Part shown: in pieces, positions 6,261-12,043 of the stretch
Numbering within the stretch: the stretch's first letter is position 1
Layout of the letters: each line of letters begins with the position of its first letter
DNA from: CAYOHP01 sp964403795 [NCBI: uncultured bacterium]
Lineage (GTDB): Bacteria; Muiribacteriota; UBA6191; CAZXTJ01
NCBI GenBank assembly: GCA_964403795.1
Contig: CAYOHP010000174.1
Coordinates: forward strand, 1 to 12,043
Length of the DNA: 12,043 bases
Direction: 5' to 3'
Program-made: the position numbers and the translations under genes
Notes under the pieces: generated by a model
The model's input: only the letters and a program-made list of their open reading frames with translations
Told to the model about the DNA's origin: nothing
Database searches by the model: none

Positions 6261-9200
6261 CTCGCCCCGGAAGTCCGCTCCGAACACGATCGCCGCCATG
6301 CCGTGCGGAGCCACCCGGTAGTCGCTGATCACCAGATCGTCGAAGCCGTCGCCGTCGACGTCCCCGGCCGAAGCCACGGCATAGCCGGCGTCGCGGTTCC
6401 CGTCGAAGCGTCGGCCCTGGCTGGCATCCAGGGAGCCGAGGTCGAGGACGGACCCGAAGCCTCCCGAGGCTCCGAAGACCAGGTAGGTCGAGCCACCGTT
6501 CGGGGTCGCGTCGTCGGTGTCGAAGGCTCCCACCAGCAGGTCGTCGTAGCCGTCGCCGTTCACGTCCCCGGCCCCCGCAACCGACCAGGCCGAGCGGTCG
6601 CCGGCCGCCGCCCCGTCGATCCGGAAGCCGTTCGTCCCATCCAGTCCCGCCAGATCCAGGCTCGACCCGAAGCCGGCCGTGGATCCGAAGACCAGGTAGG
6701 AGGATCCGGATTCGGAGCCGTTGGCATCGGCTCCACCGGCAGCGACGAGCAGGTCCTCCAGACCGTCCCCGTTCACGTCCCCTGCGAAGGCCACGGAGCG
6801 CCCCGTCTGGTCACCGGGTGCCAGCCCGTCGATCCGGAAGCCGTTCCCGCCGTCGAGGTCCGTGATGTCGAGGGACGAAGGCATCCCTGCTCCGCTCCCG
6901 TAGACCACGTAGACGGTCCCCGGGAAGGGATACGTCCCGGACAGGGTGATCGCCACATCGTCGAATCCGTCACCGTTCAGGTCCCCGCCGCCGGCCACCC
7001 TCCTCCCGAGGTTGTCGCCGAGGGCGCCCCCCACGACCTGGAAACCGTCGGTCCCGTCGAGCCCCGAGACCGAGAGCGCGGATCCGAAGCCATGGCTCCC
7101 GCCGTAGACCACGAAGGCGGCTCCGCCCGAAGTACCTCCCAGGTCTGCGTTCTGCGACCCGATCAGGAGATCGGCATACCCGTCGCCGTTCACGTCCCCG
7201 GCACCGGAGACAGCGCCTCCCAGTCCGTCGCCGCCATCGATCCCGTCGACCCGGAACCCATTGGTCCCGTCCAGGGTCGAGACCGAGACCAGCGAGGCGA
7301 AGCCTCCCGTGCTCCCGAAGACCACGTAGGCGGACCCGGCCCGGGTGCCCGCGTGGTCGGTCCCGGGAGCCCCGATCAGGAGATCGCCCAGCCCGTCCCC
7401 GTCGAGGTCGCCGATCCCGGAGACCGAGAAGCCCGAGTAGTCGTCGGGTCCGGTTCCCTCGATCCGGAAGCCGTTGCTGCCGTCGAGTTCCGAGAGCGTG
7501 AGGCTCGATGCGAAGCCGGCCGAGGTCCCGAAGACCACATAGGTGACGCCGCTGTAGTCCTGACCCGAAGCCGGGTAGTTGTAGTAGTCCGAGACCACCG
7601 CGTCGTCGAAGCCATCGCCGTTCAGATCCCCGGCCGAGGTCACGGCCCAGGCCAGCGCCCCGTTCTCGTCGCTCCCCAGCAGCCGGAAGCCATTGGCACC
7701 GTCGAGGGCCGAGAGGGCCTGGGTCGAGACGACGAGGCCGCCCGCCAGCTCGACGCCGACCTCGACCTCGAGACTGGCCTGACCTTGCGTGAAGTGGTGG
7801 AAGCCACCCGAAGTCCCCTCGAAGTTCCAGTTCTCGTTGTTGCCGTGGACCGTGCTGCCGGCGCCGCCTTGGACCACCAGCGTGTTCGTGGTCGCCGACA
7901 GGTCCAGGAGGTCCAGCCTCCCGAGCTTCAGGGTGTTGCCGCCCCCGCCCAGGGCGATCTCCTCGATCCCCTGGATCCGGTTGTTGGGCGTCGTGGTCAG
8001 GTCGAGGGTCTGGCCGGTGACGGCCGAGAGATCCAGGAGGTCGTGGCCGCTGCCACCGTCGATCTGGCGGAAGGCGAGATCGCCCACCGCGATCGTGTCG
8101 TCCCCGGCCCCGGCGTTGACCACGTCGGCTCCGCCCAGGCCGTCGAGCGCGTCGTTGCCGGCAGTCCCGACCAGCCGGTCGGCGCCGGTGGTCGCGCTGG
8201 CCGAGGTCTCGCCCCGGGCATCCCAGCCGTAGACCACATAGCTCGTCCCGGCGTAGGTCCCGCCCGGAGTGTCACCCCAGGCCCCCACGATCAGGTCGTC
8301 GTAGCCGTCGCCGTCCACGTCCCCCGCCCCGGAGATCGACCATCCCGCGCGGTCGCTCACCTCGGCTCCTGCGATCTGGAACCCGGTGTTCCCGTCCAGG
8401 GACGAGAGATCCAGAGCCGAGGCGAACCCGACCGACGACCCGAAGACCACGTAGCCTGCGCCGGTCGAAGTCCCGTGCGGGTCCGCGAAGGGGGCGCCGA
8501 GGACCAGATCCTCGAACCCGTCGGCGTTGAGGTCACCGGCCCGGCCCACCGAGAGCCCGGCCTGGTCCGAGATGGCGATCCCGTCGAGCCGGAAGCCGTT
8601 CGTCCCGTCCAGGCTCGAGAGGTCGAAGGAGGAGCCGAACCCGCCCGAGCCCCCGAAGACCAGGTAGCTCGAACCGCTGGAACTTCCGTGCGGGTCGGCA
8701 CCGGGAGCCCCCACGATCAGATCGGCGTAGCCATCGCCGTTCACGTCCCCGGCGGCGCTGACCGAGGTTCCCGATTGGTCGAGGGCGGCGACTCCGTCCA
8801 CCCGGAACCCGTTGTTGCCTGTGAGCGACGACAGCGAGAACCCGGAGCCGAATCCCCCCGACCCACCGAAGACGACGTAGCTCGAGCCCGAGTAGTTCCC
8901 GTGCGGATCGGCGTTGGGTGCGCCCACCACCAGGTCGTCGTACCCGTCGCCGTTGAAGTCGTCGAGGGAACTCACCGAGAAGCCGGTCCTGGCCCCGGGA
9001 GGACCGCCGTCGAGGCGGAACCCGGTGCCCTCGCCCAGGGCCGAGAGATCGATCGACGCCGGGAAGCCACTGTCGGTGCCGAAGACCACGTAGGCCTCTC
9101 CGGTGTAGACCCCCCCTGCGCTGATGGCACCGACGACCAGGTCGGCCAGCCCGTCCCCGTTGACATCCCCGGCTCCCGAGACCGAGAAGCCCGAGTAGTC

Positions 9201-12043
9201 GTTGCTTCCTACCCCGGCCAGCCGGAAGCCGTTGGTCCCGTCGAGGCTGCTGAGTTCCAGGACCGGGGTGAAGCCGCCGGAACCGCCGAACACGAGGTAG
9301 CTGGCCCCGGCGTCGGCCCGACCGGCGGGATCCGCGTAATAGGCGCCGACCAGGATGTCCGCGAAACCGTCGCCGTCCACGTCCCCGGCACCGCTCACCG
9401 AGAACCCGGAGAAGTCCGAGGCCGCGACCCCATCGATCCGGAACCCGCTGCTGCCGTCCAGGCCGGAGAGTTCGAACTCCCCGGGAACTCCCCCGGAGGT
9501 GCCGAACACGACATAGGTCGAGCCGGTGCCGAACCCGTGCGGATTCGCCCGGTAGGCACCGACGATCACATCGGCGAACCCGTCGCCGTTCACATCCCCG
9601 GCCCCGTCCACCGACCACCCCGACTGGTCGCCGTTCCCCTCGCCGTCGAGTCGGAATCCGCTCCCTTCCCGGAGACCAGCCAGATCGAGGATCGAGGTGG
9701 AGAGTCCCCCGCCGAGCGCCACACCGGACTCGACCTCGAGCACCGCAGCACCTTGCCGGAAGCGGAGGAAGCCTGCGTCGTAGCCCAGGAACCGCCAGTC
9801 CTCGCCGTTGCCGTGGACGGTGTCCACGGCCCCGCCCCGGACGATCAACGTGTTGGTGGTGTCGGAGAGATCGAGCAGGTCGAGCCTGTCGAGCCTCAGG
9901 GTGTTGCCGCCTCCACCCAGGTCGATCTCCTCGATGCCCTGGACCCGGTTGTTGGCCAACGTGGTCAGGTCGAGGGTCTGGCCAGAGACCGCCGAAAGAT
10001 CGAGCGTGTCCTGGCCCGAGCCACCGTCGATCCGGCGGAAGGAGAGATCTCCCACCGCGATCGTGTCGTCGCCGGCACCCGCATTCGCCACGTCGGCCTC
10101 GCCAAGGCCGTCGATCACGTCGGCACCGGAAGTTCCCACCAGCAAGTCGGCGCCGGGAGTGGCGGACGAGGAGACCTCGCCCCGGGAATCCCACCCGTAG
10201 ACCACGTAGCTCGCGCCGGCATCCGGGCCCTGGAAATCGGCACGGTGCGCTCCCAGGATCAAGTCGTCGAAGCCGTCTCCGTCGACGTCCCCAGCCCCCT
10301 GGACCGACCCACCGGTGAAATCGCCCAGGTTGCTGCCATCGAGCCGGAAGCCGATGTTGCCGTCCAGGTCCGACAGCTCGACCGCCGAGGCGAACCCGGC
10401 GGAGGCACCGAACACCACGTACCCCGCGCCTCCGCCCGCACCTGTCGGATTGGCGAGGCGCGACCCCAGCACCAGGTCGTCATAGCCGTCGGCGTTCACA
10501 TCCCCAGCCGAGCCGACCGAGCGGCCAATCTGGTGATTCGTGCTGACACCGTCCAATCGGAATCCCGTCTCGCCATCCAGATCCGAGAGCTCGATGGACG
10601 AAGGGAAGCCCGTGGAGGTCCCGAAGACCACATAGGCCGCTCCGCTGTCCGTACCGTGCCGATCCTCGTAGGGTGATCCCACGATCAGGTCGTCGAAGCC
10701 ATCGCCGTTCACATCCCCGGCCGAACTGACCGAGAACCCGGACCCTGCCCCCTGCTCGACACCGGTCAGCCGGAATCCGGTACTGCCGTTCAGATCCGAC
10801 AGCTCGATCACCGCGTCGGGAACCGAGGACCCGAAGATCACGTGGGTCGCTCCGGAGTAGAACCCATAACGAAAGGACCTGGGTGACCCTACGATCAGAT
10901 CGTCGTAGCCGTCCCCGTTCACGTCCCCCGCCGAAGCGACCGCGTGGCCTGAATGGCCGCCGACGTACGCTCCATCGAGGCGGAACCCCGAGGTGCCCCC
11001 CAGATCCGAGAGCGCGATCTCCGAAGCGAAGCCGCCCGAGGACCCGAACACCACGTAGCTGGCCCCGGAACCCGAGGCTCCCGGGTCGGCCAGCGGTACA
11101 CCGACGATCACATCCGAGAACCCGTCCCCGTTCACGTCCCCGGCGGAACCAACGGAGTAACCCAGGAAGTCGTACGCCGCCCCCTCGAGCCGGAAGCCGG
11201 TGGTTCCATCCAGGCTCGAGAGGTCGATCGTCGGGGCGAAGCCCCCGGACCTACCGAACACGACGTAGCTCGAGCCGCTCGCCTCTCCGTTGGGACTGGC
11301 TGCATAGGCGCCCAGGACCAGATCCGCGTACCCGTCCCCGTTCACATCCCCTGCCGACTGCACGGATCTCCCGGTCCGGTCACCAGCGGCGACCCCATCG
11401 AGCCGGAATCCATTGCTGCCGTCCAGCCCCGAGAGATCGAAGTCCGCACCGCTCCTCGCGGAGGTCCCGAAGACCACGAAGCCGGATCCGGAGGAGGCGC
11501 CGTGGGGATCCGCGCTATCCGCCCCCACGAAGAGATCGTCCCATCCGTCGCCGTTCACGTCCCCGGCGGAGCTGACCGACACACCCAGTTGGTCCCCTCC
11601 GGCGACGCCATCGATCCGGAATCCGGTCTTGCCGTCCAGGCTCGAGAGCGCGAGGGCCGAGGTCGAGAGCCCGTCGGTGAGGGTGATGCCGGACGCGATC
11701 TCGAGGAGGGCAACGCCCTGGGCGAAACGATGGAAGCCGTCGAAGGATCCCAAGAAGTTCCAGTTCTCGTTGTTGCCGTGGACCGAGTCGCCGGCGCCGC
11801 CCCGGACGACCAGAGTGTTCGAGGTCTCCGAGAGGTCCAGCAGATCGAGCCTCCCGAGCTTCAGGGTGTTGCCGCCTCCACCCAGGTCGATCTCCTCGAT
11901 TCCCTCGAGCCGGTTGTCGGGCGTGGTCGTCAGGTCGAGCGTCTGGCCCGTGAGTGCCGACAGATCCAGGGCATCCACGCCCGACCCGCCGTCGATCCGG
12001 CGGAAAGTCAGGTCGCCCACCGCGATCGTGTCGTCGCCGGCCC
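5766..12043 (-). CDS. Giant FG-GAP beta-propeller / RTX calcium-binding surface protein (5' end outside window)
   Basis: At least 2091 residues are visible and the frame stays open past the right edge. The order is RTX domain (partial), seven FG-GAP blades, RTX domain, seven blades, RTX domain, seven blades, terminal RTX domain and stop. Blades of about 70 residues follow the pattern L-D-G-x-x-G-F-R-L-D-G, G-x-S-V, A-G-D-V-N-G-D-G-x-D-D-L-I-V-G, then Y-V-V-F-G. All 21 keep a Dx[ND]xDG calcium loop like that of integrin alpha chains. RTX domains carry nonapeptide-like repeats (GTAGNDALD, GLGGADVVN, AGAGDDTIA, GGSGHDLLD). RTX repeats at the C-terminus and no cysteines in the recognisable modules fit type I secretion and folding in external calcium. 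A role in adhesion or matrix formation is inferred. No transporter genes are present here. The GTG at 12020 is not the start, because the RTX motif continues upstream of it. Confidence 0.92.
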   Translation of the reverse strand, partial: AGDDTIAVGDLTFRRIDGGSGVDALDLSALTGQTLDLTTTPDNRLEGIEEIDLGGGGNTLKLGRLDLLDLSETSNTLVVRGGAGDSVHGNNENWNFLGSFDGFHRFAQGVALLEIASGITLTDGLSTSALALSSLDGKTGFRIDGVAGGDQLGVSVSSAGDVNGDGWDDLFVGADSADPHGASSGSGFVVFGTSARSGADFDLSGLDGSNGFRLDGVAAGDRTGRSVQSAGDVNGDGYADLVLGAYAASPNGEASGSSYVVFGRSGGFAPTIDLSSLDGTTGFRLEGAAYDFLGYSVGSAGDVNGDGFSDVIVGVPLADPGASGSGASYVVFGSSGGFASEIALSDLGGTSGFRLDGAYVGGHSGHAVASAGDVNGDGYDDLIVGSPRSFRYGFYSGATHVIFGSSVPDAVIELSDLNGSTGFRLTGVEQGAGSGFSVSSAGDVNGDGFDDLIVGSPYEDRHGTDSGAAYVVFGTSTGFPSSIELSDLDGETGFRLDGVSTNHQIGRSVGSAGDVNADGYDDLVLGSRLANPTGAGGGAGYVVFGASAGFASAVELSDLDGNIGFRLDGSNLGDFTGGSVQGAGDVDGDGFDDLILGAHRADFQGPDAGASYVVYGWDSRGEVSSSATPGADLLVGTSGADVIDGLGEADVANAGAGDDTIAVGDLSFRRIDGGSGQDTLDLSAVSGQTLDLTTLANNRVQGIEEIDLGGGGNTLRLDRLDLLDLSDTTNTLIVRGGAVDTVHGNGEDWRFLGYDAGFLRFRQGAAVLEVESGVALGGGLSTSILDLAGLREGSGFRLDGEGNGDQSGWSVDGAGDVNGDGFADVIVGAYRANPHGFGTGSTYVVFGTSGGVPGEFELSGLDGSSGFRIDGVAASDFSGFSVSGAGDVDGDGFADILVGAYYADPAGRADAGASYLVFGGSGGFTPVLELSSLDGTNGFRLAGVGSNDYSGFSVSGAGDVNGDGLADLVVGAISAGGVYTGEAYVVFGTDSGFPASIDLSALGEGTGFRLDGGPPGARTGFSVSSLDDFNGDGYDDLVVGAPNADPHGNYSGSSYVVFGGSGGFGSGFSLSSLTGNNGFRVDGVAALDQSGTSVSAAGDVNGDGYADLIVGAPGADPHGSSSGSSYLVFGGSGGFGSSFDLSSLDGTNGFRLDGIAISDQAGLSVGRAGDLNADGFEDLVLGAPFADPHGTSTGAGYVVFGSSVGFASALDLSSLDGNTGFQIAGAEVSDRAGWSISGAGDVDGDGYDDLIVGAWGDTPGGTYAGTSYVVYGWDARGETSASATTGADRLVGTAGNDALDGLGGADVVNAGAGDDTIAVGDLAFRQIDGGSGHDLLDLSAVTGQTLDLTTTPNNRIQGIEEIALGGGGNTLKLGRLDLLDLSATTNTLVVQGGAGSTVHGNNENWNFEGTSGGFHHFTQGQASLEVEVGVELAGGLVVSTQALSALDGANGFRLLGSDENGALAWAVTSAGDLNGDGFDDAVVSDYYNYPASGQDYSGVTYVVFGTSAGFASSLTLSELDGSNGFRIEGTGPDDYSGFSVSGIGDLDGDGLGDLLIGAPGTDHAGTRAGSAYVVFGSTGGFASLVSVSTLDGTNGFRVDGIDGGDGLGGAVSGAGDVNGDGYADLLIGSQNADLGGTSGGAAFVVYGGSHGFGSALSVSGLDGTDGFQVVGGALGDNLGRRVAGGGDLNGDGFDDVAITLSGTYPFPGTVYVVYGSGAGMPSSLDITDLDGGNGFRIDGLAPGDQTGRSVAFAGDVNGDGLEDLLVAAGGADANGSESGSSYLVFGSTAGFGSSLDLAGLDGTNGFRIDGAAAGDRSAWSVAGAGDVNGDGYDDLLVGAFDTDDATPNGGSTYLVFGASGGFGSVLDLGSLDASQGRRFDGNRDAGYAVASAGDVDGDGFDDLVISDYRVAPHGMAAIVFGADFRGEISATATTGADLLVGTAGNDSIDGLGGADVVNAGAGADTIAVGDLGFRQVDGGHGHDTLDLSGLTGQTLDLTALASNRIQGIERIDLGDAGNALTLSVGDLFDLSETSNTLFVDGDPGAGTDVMVTDGTWTWVTSGGAVGGYHSYVLGAATLNVDEDLVVAITLV
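6261..7712 (-). repeat. Beta-propeller C: seven FG-GAP blades
   Basis: 484 residues and the most diverged of the three. Blade 1 has an inserted YYNYPASGQDYSG loop and blade 4 a shortened outer strand region (ITLSGTYPFPGTVYVVYG). Blade 7 is about ten residues shorter and ends AIVFGADFRGE instead of YVVYGWDxRGE. All seven calcium loops remain (blade 6 DVNGDG, blade 7 DVDGDG, blade 2 DLDGDG). Confidence 0.87.
7713..8207 (-). repeat. RTX linker domain 3
   Basis: 165 codons, the same length as linker 2. It begins with GADRLVGTAGNDALDGLGG, NAGAGDDTIAVGDL and IDGGSGHDLLDLS and ends in FTQGQASLEVEVGVELA before propeller C. It is closest to linker 1 in both protein and DNA. Confidence 0.85.
8208..9680 (-). 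repeat. Beta-propeller B: seven FG-GAP blades
   Basis: 491 residues. Blade 6 has DLNADG and blade 7 DVDGDG, as in propeller A; blade 2 also has DVDGDG. Blade 4 departs from the AGDVNGDG core with SLDDFNGDG, and blade 3 is short (AISAGGVYTGEAYVVFG). Blade 7 ends YVVYGWDARGE, almost identical to the end of propeller A. Confidence 0.88.
9681..10175 (-). repeat. RTX linker domain 2
   Basis: 165 codons between propellers A and B. It opens with GADLLVGTSGADVIDGL and NAGAGDDTIAVGDL (RTX calcium-binding turns). It continues with the TGQTLDLT-type segment, IQGIEEIDLGGGGNTL-type segment and a GNGEDWRFLG region ending in FRQGAAVLEVESGV. That order resembles repeated domains known from type I-secreted adhesins. 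Confidence 0.85.
10176..11645 (-). repeat. Beta-propeller A: seven FG-GAP blades
   Basis: 490 residues, exactly 70 per blade on average. Calcium loops read DVNGDG in blades 1-5, DVNADG in blade 6 and DVDGDG in blade 7. Blade 7 ends YVVYGWDSRGE, which marks the propeller end. Seven blades is the count needed to close an integrin-type propeller, so this looks like one complete domain. Confidence 0.88.
11646..12043 (-). repeat. RTX linker domain 1 (partial)
   Basis: C-terminal four-fifths of an RTX module entering from the right edge. It reads AGDDTIAVGDLTFRRIDGG, then DLSALTGQTLDLTTTPDNR, the GGGGNTLKLGRLDLLDLS segment and the NENWNFLG region before propeller A. It resembles linker 3 most: both share TTTPxNR, LKLGRLDLLDLS and NNENWNF, and much of their DNA is near-identical. 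Confidence 0.85.

Noticed and set aside
8533-10194. Minus-strand open frame of about 553 codons inside the giant gene in another frame
   Set aside because: Arg-rich translation typical of an off-frame reading of GC-rich repeats; it overlaps blades and an RTX linker entirely.
5835-10676. Plus-strand open frame of about 1613 codons antisense to the giant gene
   Set aside because: Its translation is monotonous (PVDPEAV, VAVHVPG repeats) and mirrors the FG-GAP repeats. High GC at third codon positions removes stops from this frame. The minus-strand reading gives recognisable domains throughout.
6261-11645. CRISPR or other non-coding repeat array, suggested by regularly recurring short DNA strings of about 210-base period
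   Set aside because: The recurring strings encode the AGDVNGDG calcium loop in one continuous frame, and the units diverge mainly at the codon level, as expected of protein repeats.
12018-12020. GTG as the start codon of the giant gene
   Set aside because: The reading frame continues to the window edge and the upstream codons complete the RTX motif (AGDDTIAVGDL) seen in the other linkers, so the true start lies outside.

Overview
The window is GC-rich bacterial DNA. All seven genes are on the minus strand and packed head to tail, so transcription runs from high to low coordinates. Codons favour G or C in third position, several starts are GTG, and two proteins have Sec signal peptides. A giant RTX/FG-GAP protein sits beside acetyl-CoA carboxylase genes. 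This fits a high-GC Gram-negative such as Myxococcota or another deltaproteobacterial-type, acidobacterial or planctomycete-like lineage. No rRNA or other phylogenetic marker is present, so the lineage is a guess. No tRNA, rRNA, CRISPR array, insertion sequence or integrase was seen.

Right half (5766 to 12043): the 3' part of one very large gene whose 5' end lies beyond the window. The visible 2091 residues are strictly modular. Three complete propellers each contain exactly seven FG-GAP (integrin-alpha type) blades, and each is followed by a 165-codon RTX calcium-binding domain. The last RTX domain ends the protein, and a fourth RTX copy enters at the window edge. The DNA therefore shows a super-repeat of about 1.95 to 1.97 kb. 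It is most likely a secreted or surface adhesin or matrix protein.

Middle (1921 to 5745): a secreted protein of unknown function (305 aa), a secreted 439-aa protein of the family often mislabelled 'asparagine synthetase B', and a 502-aa TPR protein whose start overlaps the previous stop by one base. The only real intergenic space (4749-4827) holds a weak sigma70-like promoter candidate and a small hairpin.

Left end (1 to 1928): a HIT-family protein resembling Ap4A phosphorylases, an accB-like biotin carrier gene, and the 5' part of accC (biotin carboxylase). The last three are separated by single bases, which suggests translational coupling. The carrier keeps the biotinyl-domain fold but has histidine where the biotin-accepting lysine should be (EAMH instead of EAMK). 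Next to an apparently intact accC this is the most surprising point, because it recalls the non-biotinylated BADC regulators of plant acetyl-CoA carboxylase. The window gives no direct evidence that the surface-protein genes and the carboxylase genes work together beyond their shared strand and tight spacing.
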